From Dolomedes plantarius (taxonomy: Eukaryota > Arthropoda > Arachnida > Araneae > Dolomedidae): 64,000 bases of DNA. The stretch is from contig OU015495.1 in assembly GCA_907164885.2 (NCBI GenBank), positions 98,686,832 through 98,750,831 of the forward strand. The letters are read 5' to 3'. Made by a program: the position numbers and the translations under genes. Under the pieces are notes generated by a model. It ran no database searches. It was not told the DNA's origin and saw only the letters and a program-made list of their open reading frames with translations. This document shows positions 34,531 through 46,029 of the stretch, piece by piece (positions within the stretch are counted from its first letter, which is position 1; each line of letters begins with the position of its first letter).

Positions 34531-36780
34531 TAATATATCTGATATTTCATAAAAAAAAAAAAAAAAAAAAAAAAATCCAATAGAAAAAAATGGATGTAGT
34601 ATAATCAAAATATAAAAATTTTGTTTTAGGAAGTGAATATCATAAATATAAAAGTTTAGAAGCTGCAACCTAAAAGAATTTACTGTTTCAGTGAAAAAAA
34701 TATCGAAATGTAAAACAGCTAAAGAAATTTGCTGTTGGTATTCATATAGTCCTTTTTTTATAGCTTTAAACAGTTCCCTCTAAAATTAGATGTAAGGAAA
34801 TAAAAATACTCTCTTGCAGTGTTCACCTTCAAATAAAATTTAGAAGAAATTTTGCTTTACTGATTTTTTTTTTTAGCACTTATATTGTCAGGTATCTATA
34901 TGCAATTCAAAGCCATACAAACAATGAGTTAAGAAGGGAATAAGATTTATAAACATACAAATTATAAGTACTTGCTGTCAATTAAAATAGATTGCTAGCT
35001 ATTTTCTGTTTGTTTTAAATTCAAAGTTAAAAAAAAAAAAAAATTTTGACTTATGAAATAATTTTATAGGGATCAAATTGAAAAGTTAAATTTCAAGTGT
35101 TATTATTTAGTTACAAACAATATTATTTATTTTTATACTTTTAGTACCTATTTTATGTTAATGGGAACAAACATATTTCAGTGTAACTTTTATCCATCTA
35201 TCTGATAGAAAAAGTCATCTTAAAAGATTATATTCTTCAGAGTAACTCATGGCTATAACTTATGGTGCATTATCTATTTTTACCTAATGATTTATATAAA
35301 TGCTGTAGCCAGCAAGAAACTTAATACATCTCCATATACAACGTAAGACTAAAAATCAAAGGCTTTTCAATATTATTTTTAAATCCTTTTATGACTGCTT
35401 ATTAACCCCATCCATAACCCTATTACACACTATTTAAACAAAGATCATTATGAATCATATTTTTAGGCAAAATATTCTCTGATAAAATATTTTAAATAAG
35501 AGCGTTCATAGAAATTATAGAGATTTTAATTTATTATCATATTTATTTATTTCACAAATAAAAATAACTTCCGTTTCATTCAATTAGAAAAAAAGAAAAA
35601 GATTTTTCCAAATTGATAGTATGGTTCTACTGAAAATAGAAACTAAAGCACACACTCTAAACAAAAGATGTATATAAAATCCTCAAAAAGCAATAGTATT
35701 ACTGTGCAAGTTTTTTTTTTAATGAGTAGAAAGCTTACTTTTGTTATTTTCTAAACTTGAGATTCAGTAGACTTTGTGATAAATATATAAATTTAAATTT
35801 CACTTGACTGTTTACTGATATTTTAGTCTTGATAATATTTAGTCACACATGTTTTATATTAATTAACAAGAAGATTTACAGATAGTTTGATGGTATATAA
35901 CCAAATGAAAAAGCATACAGTATTTGTATAAAATCAATATTCCTGACAGAGTATGTTAGTTTATATTTTTCCAACTAAATATTTGAACAGAGGAGCTGTG
36001 TTATTAGGCATATCTATGTAATATACTTGTTATTTGTATAATTTTTTTTTTATTTAAAGCAAAGAAAAAAAATTTAAATTAGCTTTCCATAAACATTTAC
36101 CTCTTTTATCTCACATAGGTTAAATTTATAAAAATTTCAATTTATGTTAAGTAAACAAAAAACTTTGAATGGAATGTCTTACATATACATAAAAAAAGTA
36201 TAATGTGATGAATTTTTCTAACACAGGTATCAGAGTGACACATCAGAGTGTGATAGAAGTTTTTCCTCTAAGACAAATATATATTAAAGCTGTAGTATAA
36301 TATTATATGAAAGTATAGCCATGATAAATTTTACACTTTTCAAAGTCCTCTAAGGGTTTTGGTCCCCCCCCCCCCACAAAAAAAGAAAAAACAGAAACCC
36401 ACATGTACTCAAATTCTTTTACTACAAAATCAGTTAAAATAAGTAATATTTTCTCTTACTTACATTTTTAGCAGCTTATATACATAACCGTTAACTATTT
36501 AAGTGGATTTGCTTGTATATGGTGTGAGCAGACAAATTTTGTATTAAAAAGGTAATATTTTTTTCTATTAGATAAAGGTAGTAAATGATTTAAAGGCTTT
36601 TTATTGTCTCTTGTAGCTGGATGACAAGTTTATGCTGTGTGACTAAAATTGTTCTTTTCACTGTTTTTTTTTTTGGCAGTTATTCCGAGATATTATTCTG
36701 TTCTTTTAACTTTTGTACGTTAATTTATTCCGAGAGTTTTAAACTAATTTCATAAAGTTTTGTTGCTTTTATTAAAACAG

Positions 36781-36982
36781 CTAAACTATCAGTTTTATTC
36801 TTCACCCGTATATAAATGGATAACTGCAATTCTAACTCAAATTCTTGAAAGTTCAAATTATTTAGAATCATTTGATGAAATAAATAATGTCAAACTCTGA
36901 AGAGGATGACTTGGATGCTGAATTAACTGCTGCAAGAATTTTTATTGAAACTGATCCTGGAAATATCCCTCCTGCACCATGA
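36781..36982 (+). pseudogene. Possible decayed exon, unidentified
   Basis: After an acceptor-like AAAACAG at 36,774-36,780 one frame reads YKWITAILTQILESSNYLES before a stop at 36,900. An overlapping frame from an ATG at 36,887 reads MSNSEEDDLDAELTAARIFI onward and stops at 36,982. Codon composition is more protein-like than the surroundings. The first piece weakly recalls the KWTxxIxxxxL helix of Tctex-type dynein light chains. It could be chance. Confidence 0.2.
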
Positions 36983-37663
36983 AAATTTCAATTTCTCGCA
37001 ATGATATTAATAAGCGTGGCTATTGATGGTTCCAGAATAATTCAGTTTTGTGAGAATTTTTTTGATGATAGCCTGATTGAATCTGGAACTGTTTTAATCT
37101 TTAAAACCTTTAATCTTAAATTCTTAATTTTCATTTCTTGTAATATTACATTGTGAATATAACTTTGATGCTGAATTCTTCTTTATTCAATGAAAATAAA
37201 AGAGCTAAATTCAAGTAAGTTTTACAAAAAACATTGCTGAAAAAGGGGTATGCAAAAGGCCAACTTTACACGAAATCAACTTTTATGAAAATTTGTTCAT
37301 AGTTACTTTATTTTTTTTTAAGATAAATTTTCAAAGTTATTTTTGTTTAAATGTGCCAGGTTAATCTAAATTTTTTTTTTTTTTAAAGAGAGACTATTTT
37401 TAGACCCTAATTTGTAAAATAATGAATCACTAACTTGATTTTATAACTTCAAATATAAAGCTTTATTTAAATTTAAATTTCAAGAGTTTTAAGTCAATTC
37501 TTAAGTTTTCTCCTCTAAAAATTAAAATTTCTCTCATTTCTGCATGTACTTGTAATTAATTAGCAGATTTTACGCAAGTGAAAATTCTTGCAACTAGGTT
37601 TAGAAATCTGTGGAACATTCATCCATTGGTTGTAACAATTTGAAGCAGCATTTCTTGGGGTTC

Positions 37664-37700
37664 AAAAAAGGGGGGGGGGGGGTTCCCCCCCCCTTTTTTT
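37664..37700. repeat. Poly-G / poly-C hairpin
   Basis: A run of six A and twelve G, then TT, then nine to ten C and seven T, forms an almost perfect 17-bp stem with a tiny loop. The G run could also form a quadruplex. Confidence 0.85.
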
Positions 37701-39151
37701 AATGTGCAATAAAGTGCGAGCTGATAGCCTAGTATTCAAACAGTTATGTAATAAATAATTACTTCCCTTCCCATTAGGAACATTGAAAGCAAGATGATTA
37801 TCTCAGTTTTGATTCTAATTAACTCAACCACAGTATGGCTATTCTTAATGGAAAAAGTTAACTCAGGTGAAAAATCTAGAACTATAACAGAAAAGGTTTT
37901 GGAAATTTTAGAACTAGTTATGGTAAGTAAAATTTAAAACTTGAGAAAATTTCCTGGGTTTCCAGAACCTGTAGGTATTTTGGATAATGCTGTTAGAAAT
38001 TAAATTGTCTTGTAAGCTTGGACTGCATGAAATAAGATAGGTGATTTTTGTTATTGAAATTAATTTCTGCAAATCAGTAGTGACCTGTCAATAAACAACT
38101 GGTATGACAGTGGGACAAAAACTGAATTCTCAGGTATGTTGTAATTATATGATCCAATGAGTGTTTGTTAAACTGCTATACAGTCATATTTTCTGAATAA
38201 CATCTGAAAAAGGTGTTCATGATAATATACAGACTAAAATGTTTAAAGTTATATATATTCACTAGGCCCATCACAGACATCTATAATTAGAAAAAAAGCT
38301 TGAGACATAACCTACAATAATAATGATGAAAATTAAAAAAGAACCTAGAATACCATAACTTAGTCAGATAGGCTATGACTTAGATAACATTCAGAGAGAA
38401 AGAAATTGGCATGTATAGCTTGCATACCAGTACACTTGTTATGTGGAAATTGTCTAATTTCATTCCTCTCAGCAATAAACTCTAATGTAATCAGTCTTAA
38501 ACATACTGAATGCACTGTATTAACCATTTCCCTTTCTATAACAAAAAATTTTTAGGGTTTACATGTTCCAAACTAAGATACTGACTTCCAATCTATAGTG
38601 ACTATGAATTGTCACTAGCAATCAAGTCAACAGAATAAAGGAACAATTTATTAAATACATATTTTGTTTCATACACTTGCCCATACACACTGCTTAGACT
38701 GATGGGAGCACCTAATAACCAATACAGACCACCTTGCCTTGGCCAGAATTTGACATAACCACCATACCCCGAGCCTGCTCTTTAGTTTAAAAGTCCTGCA
38801 ACATTATTTTCAAAAGCTGTTTAAAAATAAAGCTTCCAAAAGGCACAAATGTAGACATGCTAAGTTTACGAGTATTTAATATGTCAGCTATAAGATAATT
38901 CAATTCTACTCGTGTGGATTCTCTGTTGAATTTTCATTTTTATTGCACCTTTTATTCCATTGTATAAGCTGCTAAAACTTATCATTAAATTTAAACAAAA
39001 ATGGTATATTAATAACTGAAGAACACAGCAGCAATATTTATAACTTAAAATTATAACAGCTTGTTAGTTTCAGTGGGTCTTTAATTCAACAAGGTTTATT
39101 AAATTTAATAATTTTATATAAAAATATACTTTACAAATATATTATAAACAC

Positions 39152-40309
39152 TCATGTAAAAACACGATAAAAATTCAGCACATCACGGCGGCAAAGAGGG
39201 CATCCCTGTAATTCAGCACGTAGAGCTGAACAGCATTCCTCACATACACACATATGTCTACAAGGATATAATATCATGGTTCGTGGTTTATCAAAGCATA
39301 TTATACATAGATGTTTTTCCCGTTCAGCAGCTAGTTCTTTTTGTAAAATTTCAATTTGTTCTTCCACATGGGATCTGTTATTAAGGTAGCACTTCTGGAA
39401 GAAAGTTTTCATTTTTTTTACACATATTTGAAACAAATTCTCTCTCACAGAACCTTCCTCAGGATCAAAGAGGTTAGATTCAGTTTCATCAGTTACACTG
39501 GTATCTTCAACTGATATGAAAACACACTTTATCTTGTAGAATGCATTCACTGTAATTTTTATCACAGGTTTCACACAAATATGACTGAAGTGGTATATCT
39601 GTTTCCCCAGATGCATTAAAAATAAAAACAAAAGAAGAAAATAGGCTTTTATATAAATAATTATGAATTTATAGTGGTAAAATATTGTTATAAACAGTAA
39701 AATTCCTAAGTATGCTTTGATAGGAATACTGAATATTGCTTCTTTAGATTTAGCACATAAACCATATAAATTAATAATAATAGATTCTAAACTCTCTTGA
39801 ACAGTACTACACAAGTGACATAAACAATATAAAGTAACTTCATATATAAAAATTAATAAATTTGGTCCCAACTCAAGAATTAATAACAAAGACTTGAAAA
39901 GCAACTGCATTAAATAAGCAGCATTCTGATGAATTTGCAGAGCAAAACTATAAACAAACGTAAAATAGCTTGAAACATTTTGGCGAATTATGTCCCCAAG
40001 TTCTTGAATGAGCAAAACTGTATAAGATACACAACAAAACAGTTTATATAAGAAATCTGATACTACACTAATAATACATCGTGCTATTGAAAATAATTCT
40101 TTGAGAAATATTATAAAGTCTTGATAGTAACATTCTATAATATTTAAAATAGGTAACACTAGTTCCGACAGACTTTCTTTTAAACCACCAAAACTTGTTA
40201 TAAGAGAAGCAACGAATGCAAAGTTCATGTGTATAAACTTGTGTAAGATTGTACCGAGTCCAATAAAAACAAAATTAAAAGTGTCTGCTAACGCACTTAT
40301 AGCATTCAT
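39152..40309 (-). CDS. RNF26: RNF26-like multi-pass membrane RING E3 ubiquitin ligase
   Basis: A 385-codon intronless ORF. The C-terminus (335-373) is a RING-HC finger: C335-x2-C338-x11-C350-x-H352-x3-C356-x2-C359-x10-C370-x2-C373, within LCIICFDKPRTMILYPCRH. It is followed by a short tail, DVLNFYRVFT. A finger at the extreme C-terminus, a CxHxCxC core and a long hydrophobic N-terminal half match RNF26, an ER-membrane E3 that organises perinuclear endosomes and modifies STING. Human RNF26 is also intronless. Membrane segments are likely at about 10-40, 50-68, 75-102, 115-165 and 198-235. A coiled coil (EEQIEILQKELAAEREKH, 316-333) precedes the RING. No breaks are seen. MUL1-type ligases are an alternative, but their N-terminal domains differ. 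Confidence 0.85.
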   Translation of the reverse strand: MNAISALADTFNFVFIGLGTILHKFIHMNFAFVASLITSFGGLKESLSELVLPILNIIECYYQDFIIFLKELFSIARCIISVVSDFLYKLFCCVSYTVLLIQELGDIIRQNVSSYFTFVYSFALQIHQNAAYLMQLLFKSLLLILELGPNLLIFIYEVTLYCLCHLCSTVQESLESIIINLYGLCAKSKEAIFSIPIKAYLGILLFITIFYHYKFIIIYIKAYFLLLFLFLMHLGKQIYHFSHICVKPVIKITVNAFYKIKCVFISVEDTSVTDETESNLFDPEEGSVRENLFQICVKKMKTFFQKCYLNNRSHVEEQIEILQKELAAEREKHLCIICFDKPRTMILYPCRHMCVCEECCSALRAELQGCPLCRRDVLNFYRVFT

Positions 40310-40328
40310 ATTGCACTAAACTTCCGTA

Positions 40329-40433
40329 ATGTTACTAGACTCTGAAGTAAATGAGGTGAAGGAGTTTATTCGTAAATCGTGTAAATTAAGAACGGAACTT
40401 TACAAGATCAGACTTGAAAAGATTAATTTTTAA
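40329..40433 (+). CDS. Short divergent ORF, 34 codons, possible first exon
   Basis: An ATG 20 bp upstream of the RNF26-like start, on the opposite strand, opens MLLDSEVNEVKEFIRKSC and continues LRTELYKIRLEKINF to TAA at 40431-40433. The charged, helix-like composition looks unlike the surrounding AT-rich chance frames. A donor-like GTAAAT occurs at about 40,381. It may be the first exon of a divergently transcribed gene, or chance; I see no matching second exon. Confidence 0.25.
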   Translation: MLLDSEVNEVKEFIRKSCKLRTELYKIRLEKINF

Positions 40434-42760
40434 ATGTACACATTTCGGCAAATACTTTACATAACCTTTCACTAGAGTTTTTATTGGTGATTATTAAATA
40501 TGAACTTTCTTGTGAAATACACATCATATACCCACAGATTTTCATAACAGTATTCAAATAAAAACATTTTTAAATTTAAAAAGTTGTTGTTTTCGTTACT
40601 ATTTCATTTCACTTCCTTAACCGGCAGTCTAAAATTGTGCAGTTACAGTGAGATCATTTTTATTTTTTATGCATATTTTGCTGAAACCACTAACACACAA
40701 ATTTTCTTTCACAATGATAGTTTCTATTAAAACAACTTAAGAATTTATATCTTTGAAACCATACCTTTTTAATATAATTTAAAATTTAATGCAATAAAAA
40801 AAGAAAGAAAGATTGATAATAAGAATTAAAGAAAATATTCCCTCTAAAAGACGAAAAAGCCATGTAACATAATAATAATAAGATAGAATAATTGTATTAA
40901 TTCTTAAATTTTAAGCCATAAAATAAAGAGACACCCGAGCATTTGACAATGTTATATGTCTGATTAGAATAACAATCAATAGTTCTAAATGAAAAACAAA
41001 GAAAAAAAGTTATTGAAAGCTTTGAGAAATGTGCAAAAAGGGAAGAAGATTATATTAAAATAAGTTATTAATAAATCAAAATAAATTATGAGGAAATATA
41101 GATATTTTAATATTTTAGACTTTCACTCGATAGAAGGGAAAATATAAAATTCTTATTTGGTGGTGCCATCTACTAGTGAGAGTAGTAAGGTAAAAATTAT
41201 TGAAATTAATAATGGATTCCGGATGTGTTTTAGCACTGCTATACGGTATCAAAATAAACCGAGGATTTGTTTATAAATGGCAAAATAGCTTATTTCCAGC
41301 TCAGAATAACAAGGGAATATGATTAGTCATAACGATTGCATTTTTGATGTTACACAATTATTTCTCCAGAATTGCACCCATGAAAACATAAAATTTTGCT
41401 GATTGAGTGTTTATGCGTCGAAATTAACTCTTAAAAGGTCAAAGTGACAAAACTGAAAATTATATAAACGATGGATTTAAAGTACATCTAAGGATCGCAG
41501 GTATTGTAATGTAACTATTAATTTTCTAATGATCTTACTATATAGTTATAAAGAATATCAAATAATAATAAAAAAAAATTAAGAGCAATACAAATCAACC
41601 CATTTTGTCCCCTTTTTAATTTAAAAATTATTCAGCTTGATAGCTTCAGAATAAGAAAACAGTTTTTTAATCAAGTTAATTGTTTATTTCTTTGAGATCA
41701 AAGTTATCAAACTAATCAAGCGGTTTAGAATATTCCAGTATGAAAGTGATTCTCCTCTTTTGTTGTCATAAGAACTGATAACTTTATCCTGAAACTTTTA
41801 ATTTTATTGAAACTAATTCTGAAGTTACTCTGTCCATGCAAATTTGTGTTTGCAAACGATGTTTCAATAAACTACAGTTCTAAATGTATTATTATTTATT
41901 TTTTTAAATACCCCCCCACACCCCTCCAATAGCTGCAAACATAATTGCACTGTATCACAACTAAAATTTCCAAGAATTCTGTTTCTTTAATATGTATATG
42001 AATTTATAAGTTTGGATATTATTGCGTAGTAAAATAACTTTTGTACTTTGAATTTATTGCAGTTTTTATACATACAACAATTTTCTGTTGATTGAAACTT
42101 ATCATTCACTCCAAAACATGCAGTGTGTTCCTTATTAGCCAGTAATGTGTATGTGTGCATGTACCATAGTGAGAAATTTTCTTTATTAAAACGTTTTCAT
42201 TAAAATGTTTTGTGCAGGTGTTTTACTTAACAAGAGAAGAATGGATAAAGTGTTTAATTATGGACCCTTTGGGAGATTTTCAAAACAACCCGAAACACTT
42301 GTAATAAAACTGTTTTTTCAGCTTCTATAAGGGAATAGTTTAGTCTAAAATTCTATGTCTGTATATATTTTTTTAAAATAGAAATGACTCATTGAAGTAT
42401 ATCTAAAGACGTGATTTGTTACAGAAAAAGGATACTGAATTTTGAAAAATTAAAAATTAGTCAATCTCTATCCTTAGTTTTCTTTTTAATCTTTTAATTA
42501 TAATTTTAAGATTTTAATCATAAATATTTTAAAACTAAGAAAAGTTTTCGTTTTTAAATTTTTTTGTGAAACTTTTCTTTTTTTCATTTGAACGTTATTT
42601 GATTGGTCAAATAAAGCAAAGGCACTGAGGAGGAACTGAAAAAGGTGCGATGAAAGTATTTGAGTACTGTTCTGTTTAATTCTGAACCTGAAAGTTTATA
42701 TATTAAAGAAAAGTCAGTTGAATCTAGGAGTCAGTAACAACTACGCAAGAGATAATGCAA

Positions 42761-42808
42761 CACGTGACATACTAATCCGTATATGGGTATGCACTATTAT
42801 GTCACGTG
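42761..42808. promoter_or_regulatory. Inverted pair of E-box motifs
   Basis: CACGTGACAT at 42761-42770 and its exact reverse complement ATGTCACGTG at 42799-42808 are separated by 28 bp. TCACGTGA and CACGTGAC are bHLH-ZIP (USF/MITF/TFEB-type) binding sites. Function is inferred only. Confidence 0.3.
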
Positions 42809-42821
42809 ATAGTGACATTAC

Positions 42822-42843
42822 GGTGCATATTTATATATGCACC
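42822..42843. repeat. Perfect 9-bp-arm hairpin
   Basis: GGTGCATAT and ATATGCACC surround a TTAT loop, just downstream of the E-box pair. Confidence 0.8.
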
Positions 42844-43176
42844 ACAATATCCCACATACATTTTATATTTATATGTGTTTGTTTGTGTAGTGAAACTTTT
42901 AGTACAACATTGCATAATTTCATAAATACTCAAAATCATAACGTAAAACGAACTTCCTTCACTATATCAGTTAACCGTAAGTGTTTAAAGAGTTCTGCTA
43001 CAAAGTAACCTCCCCCGACAAAATTAAACGCCAGTCTATTACATGTCTGCTCTGGTTGATTACCCATCTGAATTTTGCTGATCTATTAATAGTTCCAGAC
43101 AGGTAGCAAAAAATTAATATTCTTGCGTTTAACTCTTGTGAGATTGGATACTGGAGGCATCAATGATTACTGATTA

Positions 43177-43238
43177 CAGTTCTTACGTTATATGATAGAT
43201 CTTATAATATCTTATATGATAGATCTTATTAGATAGAT
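43177..43238 (+). repeat. 62-bp direct repeat, copy 1
   Basis: Nearly identical to 43558-43619. Each copy contains two tandem TTATATGATAGATCTTAT-like units with a central AGATCT palindrome. Confidence 0.9.
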
Positions 43239-43557
43239 TTACTGATACATTCAACGTGATAAAGGAGGTTAGTTTATACTTTTAATGTCTCGCAAGGCGT
43301 GAGTTTATGAAGTGTAGTATATATGAAGTTTGCCGAGATCCCATCGTTGCCTTTTTGGTGTTCCCAGAGAAATGGCTTGAGACAGTAAATGGCACAGCTA
43401 CTAGGAGGAAGTCGAAGGAGAAAATTTTAAATTAAAAACTGTTGAGTGAAGAAAAAAGGATATATATTTATAGTTAAAACTGAAAACTTAAACATGTATA
43501 AAAACTAAAACAAGAAAATAACAATTTAAATGTTTTAGCATAACATGTCTTTTTTAC

Positions 43558-43634
43558 CAGTTCTTACGTTATATGATAGATCTTATATTATCTTATATGA
43601 TAGATCTTATTAGATAGATATGATAGATCTTATA
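43558..43634 (+). repeat. 62-bp direct repeat, copy 2, plus an extra unit
   Basis: Repeats the segment at 43177-43238 with about one base difference, then adds a further TGATAGATCTTATA unit. The gap between the two copies is about 320 bp. Confidence 0.9.
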
Positions 43635-44034
43635 ATCTCCAAATAGATTTTATTAATAATTTTAAGCAACTTTTATTCAAATTTGGATATAATTGAAAAT
43701 AGGCTTAACTTACATGTAATAGAAATCAGAACAATTAAAACACATAAATTTAATAGCCCCCTCCCCCCACACACTCACGTATATATAACCCAACTTTGGA
43801 AGGTATGTACCCAGTTGTTTATAGCATATTTAAGTCACTATGCTTAACCACCGTAATTTTAATCATTCTCTAAAGAGGGCAGCTTTGGAAGTTTCTCATA
43901 ATCTCTGAGGCCTCACGTAGGATATTTCCGGGTCAACATATTTCACTTTCCTATAAGCCATACCATGTGTCCACTACTATAAATAATACTATATTATCTA
44001 ATCAATTTATTATTTAATAAAAAAAAATTTGCAG

Positions 44035-44113
44035 AATGTATCGCTATTTGAAGCTGCTAATTTTCGGAGGCTACAAGCACGCGCTTCTTGCTGAGTTTGG
44101 CCGGGAATTCTTT
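44035..44113 (+). other. Candidate 5' exon upstream of Popeye
   Basis: An acceptor (TTTGCAG ending 44034) and a strong donor (GTAAGG at 44114) bracket 79 bp. An ATG at 44036 opens MYRYLKLLIFGGYKHALLAE and runs open through the donor. Spliced to the Popeye acceptor at 45847 it would meet a TGA almost at once, so it would be 5' UTR with an upstream ORF. No transcript evidence is available here. Confidence 0.25.
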
Positions 44114-45847
44114 GTAAGGCGGTTTTTGATTACTCTGCATTGCTCCAGAGTTGACAAAATAAATTAATGGCATAATTTTATAATAAAAACCGACTAACAT
44201 GACGCAGAACAGATAATTTCGAGGGTGTTGGACTTAGGTGTGATTATCGAGGGGTGTGTACCGAAGGTCCATTCCCAAAAGCAGTGAGTGTCTAGTCACT
44301 CCCTATAATTGAGGAAAAGCCTTACAACAGAGCAAGGGGGAAATCCCAAGATCTTAAAAGGAAGAATCAAGGAACTAAACAAAAACTCTAGAAGAGCAAA
44401 ACAAAAAAGAAAGGCTGGATGCACGTTCATAGGAAACGGGAAAGTAGCTTAACTAATAAAGATCGAAAAAAATTAAACGTTGAAACATGCGCGAAACATA
44501 GCATTTTGATAACGAAGTTGTTTTTAGCCCATTTGAGGTGTGATGGGAGTAAGGCTTAGTAAATGAATCACGAGGCTTTTTGGCCGACTCAGGATACTTC
44601 AGGTGTGATTTCGTCAAACGAAGGATTTTCAACGTAAGAGATTTCTATGAAACTACCTACCATTGCAAGATTCATAAGCCTTAGTCTCGGGGCATACGGA
44701 AATTTCGTCGTGCAAAAATGGCGTCATCGTGATGTACATTGTACATTTGTAAAATCTACCAGTGAACATTACCGTCGATTGAGAATATATGTCTCGAGGA
44801 CAAAATTTTTGCATAATATCCAAAATAAAGAATCGAAAATAATTTTTTCTATTTCTGCCCGAGTTGAGTGTTTCTCGTACACCTAGGAACCGAACCTTGA
44901 ACCTTACCTGACAAATTTATTCCTAGGCGACTTCTCGTGCTGCGTTGCCAAAAATTGAAATAAAAAAACAAACTAGATCGCGATATTTTATTGAAATTTA
45001 TCAGAAAAGAGAACAAGAACTTTGTTGCTGAAACAATATCTATATTTAGTTTAAATAACTAATAATGAAACCTTTGCGTGTGTTGTTTTCTACTAGAAAT
45101 TAAAATGGTTAAGGGGTGTAACCGAGCTCGGAATACCATCCATATGGATACACATAGATCTTGCGGGGAGGGAGGGGGATATAACGATAAGTCGCCATTT
45201 ACATCAGATGCTTATAGAATCATTCTTTTCTCTTTCAGCCCTTTTGTAAATGATTTCTTTTGTTGAAGCTAATATATTTCAAAGAGTTTCTAAAGCTTAT
45301 GGGAAGAAGAAATTAAGGTTTAAACGCCTCCCCATCTCATATCAGAATAATATTTGAGTATACAGAACACTGTATTACAGTTAAATAAATTTCGTTTTAA
45401 AGACTTTTCTGTTGTAAATATATTTGCAACATACTTATTAGTTTAGAGAGAAAGATGATTGGAAGCATAAGGCAGCCGGAGAGAAAGTTTAAAATGTACT
45501 TTCTCGTAAGGATACGATGAGAATAAGCAGCAAGAAAGGCATAGGTCAAAGGCAGGGTTTGTTTGGCTGGCAACTGTGCAGACACTACAGATTTTTCGAA
45601 CATCAAAAGTCTACTGCTGCTGCGACCCATGACGTCAGATGCCTCTGATCCATGACCCTGTGTGCGATTTTGTGCATTTGGTAAATAAGATGGACGCTCT
45701 TGCGCCAGCCTTTATGTTTTGGAGTTCTAATCATATGGCACTTGAGGTGTTTTTCTCCGTATTTTTATTTGCGAGGCTGTTAGAAAATTTTTGACTCCTG
45801 AATAAAGCTTCGTACCTTTTACAACAACTTTTTTTTTTTTTTTTCAG
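44114..45847. other. Region upstream of the Popeye start exon
   Basis: Contains a GC-richer stretch (about 44,200-44,900) and a TGACGTCA octamer at 45630. ORFs of 62-79 codons here have no recognisable domains. The end is a long pyrimidine tract leading to the Popeye acceptor. Confidence 0.5.
45630..45637. promoter_or_regulatory. Consensus CRE octamer
   Basis: A perfect TGACGTCA (CREB/ATF site) about 220 bp upstream of the Popeye start codon, in a locally GC-richer stretch. Use as a promoter element is an inference. Confidence 0.3.
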
Positions 45848-45857
45848 TTTTGATATC

Positions 45858-46029
45858 ATGTCGGGGAATGCCACCTTCTACAATTCAACCGAAGTCATCT
45901 GTTTGCCTGGCCAAAAGCAGCAGCCTCAACATGTGCTTTATCAGCTGGCTAATATTTGCTTCATCGTGGCGTATCTTGCTCCTTCCGGAAAAACAGGATT
46001 GCTTTTTATGCACTCAGTTCTCATTTTAG
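45858..46029 (+). CDS. POPDC: Popeye coding exon 1
   Basis: Encodes MSGNATFYNSTEVICLPGQK through MHSVLIL (57 residues) plus one base of Gly58, with donor GTAAAA. It includes two N-glycosylation sequons and the first membrane segments. Confidence 0.88.

Larger units (their letters stand above)
34531..39151. other. AT-rich intergenic region, no intact gene
   Basis: I see no intact gene or transposon. There is an A run near 34,548-34,575, a C run near 36,365, a G/C hairpin at 37,664-37,700 and a possible decayed coding fragment at 36,781-36,982. The last few hundred bases before 39,152 may be the 3' UTR of the RNF26-like gene. Confidence 0.6.
40434..44034. other. AT-rich intergenic region, no gene seen
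   Basis: No protein-like ORF. Holds E-box palindromes and a hairpin at 42,761-42,843 and a duplicated 62-bp segment at 43,177-43,238 / 43,558-43,619. A 96-codon ORF at 42,718-43,008 has no recognisable features. Confidence 0.6.

Noticed and set aside
42718..43008. 96-codon plus-strand ORF
   Set aside because: No domain or conserved motif; it overlaps the palindromic motifs.
45397..45630. 77-codon minus-strand ORF upstream of Popeye
   Set aside because: No recognisable motif; overlaps the probable promoter/5' region of Popeye.
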